A DNA stretch of 64,000 nt from Sclerodactyla briareus (taxonomy: Eukaryota; Echinodermata; Holothuroidea; Dendrochirotida; Sclerodactylidae): positions 310,001-374,000 of the forward strand of contig JAODTK010001532.1 in assembly GCA_026419785.1 (NCBI GenBank), given 5' to 3'. This document shows, piece after piece, positions 1-11,475 of the stretch; positions within the stretch are counted from its first letter, which is position 1; the number at the start of each line of letters is the position of its first letter. Below the pieces are notes generated by a model. That model saw nothing but the letters and a program-made list of their open reading frames with translations. It made no database searches and had not been told where the DNA came from. The position numbers and the translations under genes are program-made.

Positions 1-223
1 GCTTGGTAAGCCGCGCGTGGCAACAGACCGACAGTTAATCATTCATGCACAGAATTACAAACCACAATTACAAGATGTAACTTGCAGCAAGGTATGAGCA
101 AAATGAAATTTCCTTCACATCTCTTGTGATCAAAAGTAATAGGGCATAGATGCACAGTTGAATGTTATTCACAATGTGCAAGGCAGAGGAAACCTTCATA
201 GCTTGCAGTGTGTTTTGTAGTCG

Positions 224-362
224 AGGCCGCTGATCCGAGGCCAAGGCCGAGGCGAGGCGAGGGCCGCCACCCCCGAGGCTCGAGGCCGAGGCCGCACCCT
301 CGAGCCAGGTCCCGATGGCCGAGGCCACACCTTCCGAGGCCGGAGGCGAGGGCCGGGCATTT
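224..362. repeat. GAGGCC-rich island A
   Basis: A sharp GC-rich block within AT-rich DNA, built of degenerate GAGGCCGAGGCC words. A second block of the same kind lies at 2056-2216. The flanks show no gene. A 102-codon minus-strand ORF across it is composition-driven. Confidence 0.7.
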
Positions 363-995
363 ATATAACTAGCCATAACATAAAGCCAGTGGTTAAAAAT
401 AAGAATTTTGTTTTGTCTTCCCCATGCTACAGCTAGTCATTATGATTATTATATGGGGACAAGAATGTTTGAAGTCCTGAAAATGAGATTGAACAAGCAC
501 CAAGTTATATGCAACAAAGTTCTTCTTGAAGACACGTACTCAGAATGAAAAAAAATATGAATGCAGTTGTGAAAATTGTAATGGCGTGCTAGATTTGATA
601 AGGTTACTTAACCATCACCATAAATACACTATCAGATGACTCTGCATAAGTTGCAGAGGCAGGAAGGAACTAGCCTCAAGATGCTAAGGACACTGCACTG
701 CATTTGAAACATCAAGTATTCCAGCATCTGTGGAGAAAGCAGAGTGCTTGATTCTGGCTGCACACCATCTGGCTTCCAAAAGGCTGTGGATTTCAATCAG
801 AGGATGACCTGACCATTCCAATCAATGGGTGTACGACACATATTTTTTTTATTCTATAAAATACATTTTAAAATCCATCTGGCTAGGCAATACATTCACT
901 CATATCAATCCAAAACATACAGTGGACTCAAACCTAACACAAAAACAAAACCAGAGAGCGAAGAGAGTAGTGATACCTTGACTTGCCCTGAAGTT
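363..995. other. No gene recognised
   Basis: AT-rich DNA with only short chance ORFs. Confidence 0.5.
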
Positions 996-1165
996 TGTGA
1001 CCTCAGATGACCTTTGGGCCTGACCGGAACAAATAGGGATCTTTAACTCATTATGGGGAACCACATACAAAGTATGAGGTTCATCCACCAAAGTGGAGTC
1101 GAGCTATCTTGTTAACAATGCAGGCGTCACACACCACACACGCACACACACGCACACACAACACC
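996..1165 (+). repeat. Dispersed repeat, 'ATAGGG...ATGGGGAAC' family, with CA-rich tail
   Basis: It contains TTGTGACCTCAGATGACCTT, ACAAATAGGGATC, ATTATGGGGAACCACATAC and AAGTGGAGTCGAG, then GGCGTCACACACCACACACG. The same order of words recurs at 7870-8315, 31180-32060, 49800-50200, 57840-58090 and 58720-58960. Confidence 0.7.
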
Positions 1166-2055
1166 TGCCACGACTGCATAATTCCTTGGACTAAAGTCAA
1201 TCATAAACAAACACATCGTCTGGGGGGTAAACCAGCAACGTACATCGTGGGGCAGGAGAGGACAAGGTCGATCTCATTCGATACGACTGAGAGGTGGGAT
1301 CCCATGAGGATATCACGAAAGTTAGTCTAAAACGATTCGCCGTTTTGTTCCAAAACACGCAAATACCGATAAAAAAAAGTAACGTCAAAAATTCAGGATG
1401 CCCACGCCCTCGCGAGACTAGTGGGGCCGACGCCCATTTTTTAACTCATCGGAGAATTTAATTCGTAATAAAAGGTGCACAAGTTTCCAAGTCAACCGCC
1501 CAATGCGTGGAGAGGTATCGCGCGAACATGAAAATTCTCCGTCGGCGGGCGGCGGCGCTTGGCGAGACAAACCATAGTCTCCCATGAAGGACTCCAAAAT
1601 TTGGTGGGATTGGATATTTCATGTACACACTACAAACTAGTTGTCAGTTTTATATAAATAAAATTTATATTTGAATAATAGAATACATTCGCGATTCTGC
1701 AGAACAGCGGACCACATTTCTTTCGTATTTAAGGGTCAGGCTTCAGGCTGGATGCACGCTACTACGGACATAAGGGGGGCGATCATGGAGTGAGTGTTCA
1801 CACGTGGCAGCGCGCCTGTGCAGGATTCGCTGTTTTGTTCACAAAGCTACAAATGCGTGGGTGTGACTTAGCAGTGCAAGTGCATCAGTACTGTTACGAT
1901 GTCTATGGCCGCGAGTACTTTTATCGGCAGTCTTTGGGTGATAACGAGATGCTACGTTTAGTTCAAAGTCGCCGAAATTCAAAACTTCACCACCGCCAGA
2001 AGAAGCTCATGTGTGAATATAAAATTTTAAGTTGTTTTTTTTAATAGCACAAAAT
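1166..2055. other. No gene recognised
   Basis: Mixed composition. Short ORFs only; no splice-framed coding block or repeat boundary that I can name. Confidence 0.5.
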
Positions 2056-2216
2056 ATTGTCCGGCCTCGACCCGGCCTCGGCCCACCAAAATCGAGGCCG
2101 GGGGAAGCTCCGAGGCGAGGACCGAGGCCGATGGCCGCAGGCACCCGAGGCCGAGGGAGGCGAGGCGCAAAAACTGGCTCGAGGACGGCTCGAGGCCGAG
2201 GCCGGCCCTCGAGACC
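2056..2216. repeat. GAGGCC-rich island B with terminal inverted repeats
   Basis: It starts TCCGGCCTCGACCCGGCCTC and ends CTCGAGGCCGAGGCCGGCCC, which are inverted copies able to pair, with degenerate GAGGCCGAGG words between. Similar to the block at 224-362. Confidence 0.65.
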
Positions 2217-2329
2217 CAACAATGATAGCTTGGCCAAACATCTCCATTCGGAAACTTGCTCGAAAGGAACTTGAATCGTATTCTTTCTGTTGAAGTTAGT
2301 CAGCTTGTGAGTTTTCAGACATGTATGAT

Positions 2330-2955
2330 TGGGCAAGGGCCGAAGCCTCCAACTTGCACATTGGCAATTTAGAATTTTCAGATTAGTTCTCAATTATGAC
2401 TGTCGCATTTACTGCATAACAAATATAGACAAGTAGGCGATGATTCGTAATATGTATAGGCACGGGATGTCCCAAACATCTTGCAACATTGCAGTTTTGT
2501 GAAAGAATTCATGGAGCTAATTTTGTCAATTAGTCTGTACACTTGGAATACACAACAGGTATGGACAGCTTCAGAAGGTCGTCCGCAAGGAATAAGGCAA
2601 GGTAGAAAACGTCCACATCTTGCAACATTGCACTTTGGAACTTGCATAGTAGAGTAAATTTTGTTCAACTTCTTTTGCTGCCATTTAAATACACAATAGG
2701 TATGGACAACGGGGAAGTCATTCCGCAGGTATGAGACAAGGAACGAGTCCAAACATCTGGCAACATTGCACTTCGGAACTGATTCGCAATCATATACATG
2801 AACATATTTAAGAGTTGAAATTCCTAACAGTTACAGGAGAAGCGATACGCAATGTGGACCAAACTCAGTCGAGAAGTTATCCGCAATGCATATGATTTTC
2901 AAGGGAACGAGCTAGTCCACAACCTGCAAATTGTGCAATTTGAAACATGCCCTCA
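2330..2955. repeat. Tandem array, unit about 139 bp
   Basis: The phrase CATCTTGCAACATTGCACTT recurs near 2475, 2613 and 2752, with a diverged copy near 2918, together with a TCCGCA...GGAAC phrase before each. That gives about four diverged units of 138-167 bp. Confidence 0.65.
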
Positions 2956-3618
2956 AAAGAAACTAATTGGACCATAATATAAAACCAACCGTGTCCGTGT
3001 CCGAAGAAAACCATATATAACATATATCGCTACTACTATAGTATCGTGAGGGCAAGACAAGACATCAGCATTCCATCAATCTAAGTTCTACAGTAGTACA
3101 GAAGGCAACGTAGGCTGGAAACACTGATGCGTATGATTCCAAAGCAGAACCCATAATAATAGCATGCGAATCTTCGGAAGTTGGTACTTCACCAGTCAGT
3201 AAACAACATTGAGCGAGCTAAATCCTTGGGAGCAGAGTTTAATACGACCTGTACACCAAGAAGGTTGATGGCTCATGAGGCTGTATTGTCGCTTCTCCAG
3301 TTGAACGGATTGGCACGTGTCCGCACCAATATTTTAATCAGTTCATCTACACTTCCTAGTTGTAATTCTACGCTGAACGGCACCAAATGCATCTGCCGAT
3401 CAACAGATAAATTGAATATGCAAATATGGAAATTAGTACGGTCTTTTGAAACGAAAAGGGGATACACGTCGACCAAACTTCCACTGCACACGTCACACCA
3501 AAAAATTCGAAAATCGTATGACCGTCTATTCGGACTCAGTGGACAAAAACATTGTCATAGGATATCAAGTTTTCCTTATTACCAGACGAAACGAGCCGCA
3601 CTCCCCACCCCAAGCCCC

Positions 3619-3656
<38 letters not shown>

Positions 3657-5789
3657 CAAGGAGAAATATAAATTGCGTGAGATAGACCTGGGCAGGTCCA
3701 AGGGACGTGTCTAGGGTTCTAAAATAACAGGTCGTCACACACTTCTGCAGGACAATCGACAATCGAGCACATTACTTATTACCTCTAATCGAGTTTCTAC
3801 TTACCACGAGGTGGGGAAGTAAGAGTAATAGTAATAGGAAAATCGAGCGAACGTGATGTTGTCCAACAGAGCAAGAAAAAAAGAACATCTCCTCTTGCCG
3901 TTGAACTCGTACACCTTTGATTTCATTTCTGGAACACCAAGCTAATGATACCTCAGAATAGTGCTTACTAACATGACTGGTAGTGCGGTAACACCCCGAC
4001 GAAGAAAGAATAGCTAGGGACTCGCGGATTATGATATAGATAGTGTGGCAGCAGCTGATACAACAGCGCCCAGTTGATTTGTTATTTTTTAGCTGAGGGG
4101 AGAGGAAGCTAATTAAGGGGTTGGGAGGATGGGGCCACATTGCTGGGGGATTTCCCATTTTCAGGGCTTTTAGTGTTCCCAGGCTTTGTCAGGTTACTCC
4201 GACGTAATAGTACACACAACATCACAGAGACTAAGTAGCAGCTACTAGCTTGTTGGCGTACTGTTGCAACTACCAACAGGTATTCTGGATAGGGAGGTGG
4301 AAATGGAGATGGAAGTGCTCGTCTAAGAGTTACACCCCCGAAAAGAGCTGATTGGTCCTCTGCAGGACTCAAACTTGCCATTCCACAATCAACCATCAGA
4401 CAGACTGACCGACTGCACATAAATGCTGCCTCACACACATCTGGGTCAATAGATGGCTTTAGGTTCCATAGGTGGCCTATCTGTCATCAGCGGTATGCCA
4501 CGTACAAAAAACACAAGTTGCACCAATTATGTACTTGACTCCAAAACTGACGGACAACGGGAGAAAGGATAGAAAAGAAAAAAACACAACCTTTAGATTG
4601 AACTAAGAGAAGAGCGTTTATATTAGGAGACCTCTGTGTAATATATATTCAACATGTAATGTGGAATTCAGTCATCATATATCTATACATTTATATCCAT
4701 CGTAACATAGTTCATAATCGAATAACTGCATCAGTGGCTCTCAGTTCAGATGCAGGTTGGAACTCGGCCTGCTGAATCAAGAAGTAGTGGTCCCTGGGCA
4801 GTGTGGTATCCAGGGGGCCCCAGTGATTTTTTTTTCATGTCCTTGATTTATACCTCATTTTAGCCAGGGGTACACGAGTATTCCGGATCTTCCAAATCAA
4901 GTTATGGCATTACATCTGCAGACGCGTGTATTTAACATAGGGTAATACAACAATATGACAACCTTTTTATACACTGTAAAAAAAATGTAACAACATTTCC
5001 TAAAAAAAATGGCTGAAAGTTGCTGCAACGAACATTCCTGTTTCCTTTGAGATTAAACGTGTGACAGGTGACCGTTAAACTATAAGTTTAACCGTGTGTA
5101 TGGTTGAAGGTTGCACCTAGTTCTCGTTTTCCTCGAAACTGAGTTGATTTGCAACCATGTATTGGGTTGTCCTACATAACTACAGGTTTGCAGGGAAAGC
5201 CACTACGCGTTATATGTTAACTACTTTTAATGGTTTTTCAAGTGTCTTAATAATTAGCTCCATCATCTCTTTCGGAGTTACTTCATCGGACGTGAAAGTA
5301 ATTACTCAACGCGTTCTGCCGATGGCTTTGTTGTCTCGATTTGTTCCATTTACGAGGGCGTCTTCTACTTTCCGGGATAGGTACTTTTGAGCGTGGTGGT
5401 CCCAAAAACTCTGGAACAGTATGCAAGGGATGTGAGAGGGGACTGCTAGTACTCTTTCTGTTGAACTCAAAACTTTTTGTATGTAAGAACTTAAGTTAAT
5501 GTTCATGTATTTATAGTTGTTCTGTGAAAGCCTCGGTGATATGCGTTTATCGCAATGTTGAGACGGCTATAGCAAATGGATTAAACTTGAACTGAAATAG
5601 ATTCTCGGACCTCACTGCAAAACGGTTCTACCTTCAACCCATTTGGTGCATTCTTGGGTGCACAGTGTTATTAATGATATAAGCTACAAGATGATTACAA
5701 GATCACATTGAAAAACGAATATTCGTTTGACAACAAATATCAACCATGTTGTTTCTGTAAGACGCCCAATTTTACAATGTACACAATCA
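2956..5789. other. No gene recognised; contains C36 tract
   Basis: No coding exon recognised. A run of 36 C lies at 3620-3655 and makes artificial poly-Pro and poly-Gly ORFs on the two strands. A 109-codon minus-strand ORF at 4109-4438 has no recognisable motif. Confidence 0.5.
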
Positions 5790-6075
5790 TTATTTCTTCT
5801 TGGGGGGGGGGGGGCTGCCCCATGTGATCCAGTCTAGACAGTGGCGCTATGGGGAGCAAGGGGGTGGGAAGTTGCCCGCCCCCGTTTTGTTCCCCTCCGG
5901 GTTTTGGGAAGGCAGGGGGTACGAAAAATTGGGAAAATGCCCAATGTGACCCGACACTACGGGGACTGGGGGGCATAGTTATTCGCCGCCCCTCCCAATT
6001 TTGCCCCACCCCAGTTGTGTAAGGCACTATGTGGGACCACTCCCCCTCCCCCGTATCGCCACCATGACACTGTAT
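5790..6075. repeat. G/C-tract-rich dispersed element
   Basis: It starts in a G run, has many GGGG and CCCC runs, and ends in CCACTCCCCCTCCCCCG. It resembles other G/C-run blocks at 12140-12430, 21715-22725 and 48950-49010. Confidence 0.4.
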
Positions 6076-7869
6076 AGTCGGAATCACCGTGGGCAGATTA
6101 AAAATGAAGAGGCATAGGTGGTTTGGGACGGAGTTGTTAGTGTGAGTGTGAGTAACAATAAATGATATAGGCCTAGGCAACCAACACGCATTTTTTGCCA
6201 AAACGTTTAAAACACCAGCCTAAATATGGGCCTAACCTATCACATTGAGCAATGCATGGTCAACGATCTGGCACTTGTGACCAGTTCGTCTCGAAGTAAA
6301 ACCTCGAGCTTGACCTATAAAGTCGATATTCACTTCGAAAATTCATTCCAGTTCTTCAGTGTTAAACCAATACGAGATTGCAAGTTCTCCAGTAGTAAAA
6401 TGGAACCCCGAGGTGCAATATTCTAAAAGTGTTATTGAAACTCACCCAATTTACCAGGTTTTGGTGACGCGACCAAAAAAATGCCGTAAGCACGTGTGAT
6501 ATACCAGGTATACCCCCAATTTACGGATTTTGTTACTCACATTTTCGGAGTGGAGTTCCTGTTTCGTCGATGGACGGTAATGCTAATTGCTTTCAATTGC
6601 CGCGGTTTCGGTTGTTAACGTTGCCCGATCGAGCTAATAAATGCGGGGAGGAAACCGAATAACGGTATTGTCAATGCTAACTTGAGAGTTCAATCCATCT
6701 GGGGGGATCGCAATTGATAACTTGAGTTCAAGCATCTGGGATTGCAAGTGTTATTCAAGAGGCTCATCGGAAATGTTAATAACATGTCTATTCAACGGAC
6801 GACACTAAACTAAAAACCCGGGATTCATTAAACAACGTTTGAATGTAGATTGGCTTAATTATTTAATGGATTATCGCATGAAAAACTAAGATTACCAATA
6901 AGTAAACACGGGGTGAAAGAGAACGTTTACAGATTTTTTAAAGTGTAGAAACAATTACAGTTCTCGCAAAATACCTCATTACAGTTCGGCGAAAATTGAA
7001 AAGATGAAAAAATGAAAATTACAAAAACTATGCAAAGAGAGAACATGATAATTGGAAAGTGTTATGGGAATGTCTGATGTGATAAAAAATATGCTTTATC
7101 GACTGTAGTTGTTGGGGAAATTCCTTAAAATATGAACACCCGTCCGTGCAAATACAAGAAGTGAATACGGAATAATAATAAATAATCCTGAAATATAATT
7201 TGGCAAAGAATGAAAGAGTTGAGAAGGCATCATTTCATGAAAAATAGCACTTTAAAATTTCTTGGAAATAAAAATAATACGATTTCCTCTGTGTATATGT
7301 TTAAACTGCGAAAATTCTCGTGGAAAACATTGACACGGGTTGTTAAGTTGGTGGGCATTAGATATCAACCTTTTTCATTTAATTTAATAAGAAAAAAAAA
7401 AAAAACTAAAATCATAACAGTTTACTATATTTCGACAATTTATTCAATTGGGGGAAGGAAAATTTTTGGGCACAGTTGGTGTTGAAGGAGAGAAGCAAAT
7501 TGCTTGTTTCTGGGTTGTAAACAATTGGTATCAATTAAAAGATTACTTTGATCAGATCAGCATTGCATTCAAATGACATTCTGACAAGAATATAAGGCAA
7601 CAAAAAAATAGGAGAGAATTTTGAGGAAGGAATCTGAAAATGGAAGGTAATACCAAAACATCAGTTGTTATTTGTATATAATTAGTCTGTACATGTTGCA
7701 TATTTTTTTACTATGTGATGTCAGTATGATAAAAAACTGAAAAAAAACCCAAAACTTTCTGTGTTTGTTGACATGGAAAACTGTAGTTGAATAAAGTAGG
7801 AGGAAATATTTCGAAGACCTATTCCGGCAGCCAGAACAATTTAGCAGTATGGCTTGTGATTTACTTCTT
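6076..7869. other. No gene recognised, AT-rich
   Basis: AT-rich DNA with many short A and T runs and no supported coding or RNA feature. Confidence 0.5.
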
Positions 7870-8315
7870 AACTTTCGGCCAACAGTATGAAAACCTTATT
7901 TTCGTTCGGACCACACATAGGCTAGAGTTCATGTACTTTCCACCGGGGGAACACCGAGAATATGATCTTCATTCATCCAAATGGGGGGGCGATGTTATCG
8001 CCCCATGTTTACAAGCTAATTTGCCGAAATATAGATTTTTTTTCACAAAATCTCTTTTTGACCCTAAAACGACTTCCTGACCTGACCAAAAACAACAGGT
8101 TACGGTACTTCCATAAGAAAGATATACACCAACTTCAACTGATCGGGAGCACTTATTCGGACTCTGGTGCCTCGATACCTCTGACTGCCTTCAAAACAAT
8201 AGGTTTATTTTACTCAACTCATGGGAACACACTACATCTATCCAGGTGGGTTTGAGTCATCGTGTTACAAGCTGGGCGTCACATAGCACACACAACACAC
8301 GTGAAATGATACATA
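7870..8315 (+). repeat. Dispersed repeat copy with CA-rich tail
   Basis: It carries GTTCATGTACTTTCCACC, a GACCTGACCAAAAACAAC phrase, ATAGGTTTATTTTACTCAAC, CATGGGAACACAC, GTGTTACAAGCTGGGCGTCA and an ACACACAACACACG tail, in the same order as the copy at 996-1165. Confidence 0.65.
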
Positions 8316-9640
8316 TATTCCTTTATGTCGACCAAAAAAAAATGCACACACCAGGCATCGCCAAAATATAAGGTGAGAGTACACCTTAAAAAATAATGTA
8401 AAAACATGGTAGCAATGAATATTGCAACAATGGGTGGTACTTTAAAGCATAGGAACGCTAGTTATCGATGCACTCGGGAACCAGTGGACATGTGTTATGG
8501 ATCCCTTGAGACCTGCGCATATTTTTTTTGGAAATTTGAAATGCAGCTTGTTCATCTGGGCTGGCTGTGCCCAGACAGCCCTTTGCTACTTTGTTTTTTC
8601 GTTTATGGGCCTAAATGTGGTAATTCTTGCTTATAACAAAAAATTAATACAAAAATATCATAGATCTGCCAGCCCACATTTCACCCATCCATTATATCAA
8701 ACCAGACATGGCAAACTTACAATGGTGTTTTAGTGGCCATAAACTTCGGAATGGCAGCAGCACCGCCTGACAGATTCAACATGTACTACAGGACAGACTG
8801 CCCATAAACATCATTGTCTGTAGACCTGCTAGTTCGCCACAGTGCATCCACCATGATCCGACAGTATGCATAATCCCTGTTAATGAAGGGTACAGTTGAC
8901 CTGGAATCAACCGAGACATTCCATATTATCATGAGTATGGATGCACACAAAAAAGAAGTATATATTTACAGTAAATCTGTACTCATAATGCTATAGAACA
9001 AAAACGTTTGTCAGGTACCATAATCCATGCAGCGAGTATAGAGGGTGTATCCAAAGATGGCAGACTGCGTAAAAACTGAATAATAATGCTCATTAGGCAG
9101 GCCCCTGACGAAACGACTTTTCATACTGGGGGTGATGAGCTTTCCTGACAAAAGACACCCTTCACCCCTAACCCCCCTTACAGGAAAACCTAATTGTCGT
9201 CATTTTCATTTTTCAGATTTTTCTTTTGCAATTTTTTATACTTTTTTTTAGTTATGGCATAGCGAATAGCGTTGATTCCGATAGGACGGACGTACACCCC
9301 TGATGTACCCGCGGAAACGGTACCCTAATCTGTTAATTAGCAGGCACGAGGCAAGGGCGACCCATGAGCAAAAGCAAAATAACAGTGAACAGCGGGCATG
9401 AGACCAGCGGCCGTATAATAGCCAGGTTTCTGGTGTTGTTGTGTAAGGCGGAAAAATGTAAACTCAGGGTTCCCCAGTATGGACGCCGTCAGTTGAGGGT
9501 TTGCTTGTAAAGGGAAGGGAGTGTCCTGCATTTCATATTACACTGATAATAATTACTTCCTGTTTTCAGTTGGTAATGATCGGGGGGCGGCGATCTGTGT
9601 TGAATAGTGCGGGGACATATGGGGGTTGCACCATCTAAGC
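8316..9640. other. No gene recognised
   Basis: Only chance ORFs are seen. Confidence 0.5.
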
Positions 9641-10083
9641 GGAGTGCCACCCATGGTGTTGGCGCGTAGCGAACAAGGGGGGAAATTTGCAGTGTTTCAG
9701 CAGTTTTACGGGAACCCCCAGTTGCAGGAGAGGAGGAACGGCACTTCTGGGGTCATAAGGCGTAGCAGCAACAACCCTAAAAGATCGTTAATGAATTCCC
9801 GAATTTTTTATTTCAGAAACATTCTTTGAAGGAACTGATCAATCTTTATTCCGTACAAATCGGGCCACTCGGTTGTTGACGCGTGGGATACAAGAAATGT
9901 TTCGTTTACAGACCCCCCCCCCCCCTCAGATTGAAGGCAGGAAACCGCATTCCCGGACAGTGTGGCAGTAAGCAAGACCCTAAAATTGGCAATAAAATTT
10001 CTCAGAATTCCTATTTCTAGAAACATTCTTGATTTGAGGGGGATACTGGCCCAACCGTTCCCGGTGGTTGGAACCAAGCGGTC
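9641..10083. repeat. Satellite array, left part (unit about 190 bp)
   Basis: About two units sharing TTTCAGAAACATTCTTTGAA, GGAACTGATCAATCTTTATT, a GACGCG..GG-ACAAG phrase, a C run and GTGTGGCAGTAAGCAA. The same words recur at 10900-11475. Confidence 0.75.
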
Positions 10084-10084
10084 A

Positions 10085-10790
10085 GGAATAGGTGTGCATG
10101 CGTTGAAAAAAAGAATTAATTGATTGGCTGCGAGATGAACCCTGACTGCCGCTTGATCTTTTCGCTATCGTTGATGTGCACGATAGCTTCAGGTAGATTG
10201 TTTCAATCTCTTTGAACGTTCTCGGGAAGAGTAAAACTTAATAGCAGTCTTTATTTGCTGCTAGTGTTGAACGAGCTCCAGTGCTGGTGTGCAGAGAGGG
10301 TCGATTCCTAGGTGACGGACGGCACTAATGGAATCGAAAGGTGACCATTGATTCCTATAAAAATAGTGAGCCACCTCGACACGCGCCTTGTGCAAGATGC
10401 TGCCATCCCCACGCCTTCATCATATCGGCCAACGGCCCCAGGGGACCTAGATTTGAATTCGTTCAAGCATAATCTAGCAGCCCTACGTGACCAGAATCAA
10501 AGCATATTAAACTAAAGTTAGCAGGATGAGGTCCCACACACTCGATGAATATTCAAGTATGGTTCCCTAACGTCTAATGGTCGGACTCCTTGACGCCTTT
10601 TGGTGGGCAATGCTGGAGATTCCTCATAACAAAAGCAGGTGTGATTCACCGTGGCAGCGATTTGGTTTACATGATCCGTCCAAGAAAGATTACTATCGAG
10701 TAGTGGCCTTAGTCCTCTTGCAGAAGACTTCCGTAGCTTATAGTACAAAATCTTGGCATCTCTAGCATGTGTAAGACGATACAAAACCCA
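10085..10790 (-). mobile_element. Non-LTR retrotransposon (LINE) 3' ORF fragment
   Basis: Reading the minus strand across frames gives the typical C-terminal reverse-transcriptase order of Jockey/CR1-type LINEs: DSNLSWTDHVNQIAA (LGV-D-NLSW-DH box), LEYSSSVWD (LEY-S-VWDP box), RRAARL, a GWQHLAQ segment and NLPEAIVHINDSEKI (WNNLP-[AE]VV box). Many stops and frame changes show it is dead and 5'-truncated. It lies between two parts of the same satellite array, as if inserted into it. Confidence 0.75.
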
Positions 10791-10899
10791 TTTTAGCTGA
10801 GCTCATCTGCCATTTATTTTGACAGCTTACTAGCGTGTTAAGATACTCTTGGAGGGTTATGTTGTCACTATTGTTATGAACTCCTCTGGAACACACACG

Positions 10900-11475
10900 T
10901 CCAGCGGCAAATATTCTAAGTTCTTGAAGGAACTGATCGTTTGTAGCCTTACATTCGGGCAGCCGCCACCATCGTGGACGCGTAGGGTACAAGGGGAGTA
11001 TGTTTCGTTTTATAGACCCCTCGGATTGCAGGAAAGGGCCATTCCCGCACTGTAAGGCAGTGAGCAACGTTCGAAATTGGGCAAGAGTTTCAGAAATGTG
11101 TATTTCAAGAAACTTCTTGAATGAACTAATTGATGTTTATCCTTACGATTTGGGCCAGCATCCGTGTCCTCGTATAGGTACAAGAAATTTGGAGCCTTAT
11201 GAATCCCAGAATTGCCGGAAACTGTGCTTCCCATGTCATATGGCAGTAGCAACATCCCCAAAATTGGACAAATTCTTATGTAGCGCACGAAAACTCTTTG
11301 AAGGACTGATCTACGTTTATGTTGACGCGTTGCCGTAGTCTACAGAAAATAGTATTACAGACTACCCCCCCCCCTGCCCCCATCCTATTGCAGGGAGCGG
11401 CACTTCCCGCGAACTATGGCAGTATGCAATCACTGAAATCAACAGTAAATTTCCGAAACTGATCGAGGTTAATCC
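10900..11475. repeat. Satellite array, right part
   Basis: About three units with TTCTTGAAGGAACTGATC, TTCTTGAATGAACTAATTGA and CTCTTTGAAGGACTGATCTA, each followed by TTTATG/TTTATCC, GACGCG or CTCGTA, TAC-AAG, AGACCCC, ATTGCAGGGAGCGGCACTTC and ATGGCAGTA. Period 185-200 bp. It is separated from the left part by a LINE. Confidence 0.75.

Noticed and set aside
2007-2393. ORFs over the GC island on both strands
   Set aside because: Several frames are open at once because the GAGGCC words lack stops; low-complexity translation.
3181-3714. 177-codon plus-strand ORF, the longest in the window
   Set aside because: It runs through a C36 tract that makes artificial poly-Pro; no recognisable motif and no coding support on either side.
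4109-4438. 109-codon minus-strand ORF
   Set aside because: No family recognised and no splice or repeat context; length is within chance for 64 kb.
10290-10320. GGGTCGATTCCTAGG as a tRNA T-arm
   Set aside because: No matching D-arm, anticodon arm or acceptor stem nearby; it lies in LINE sequence.
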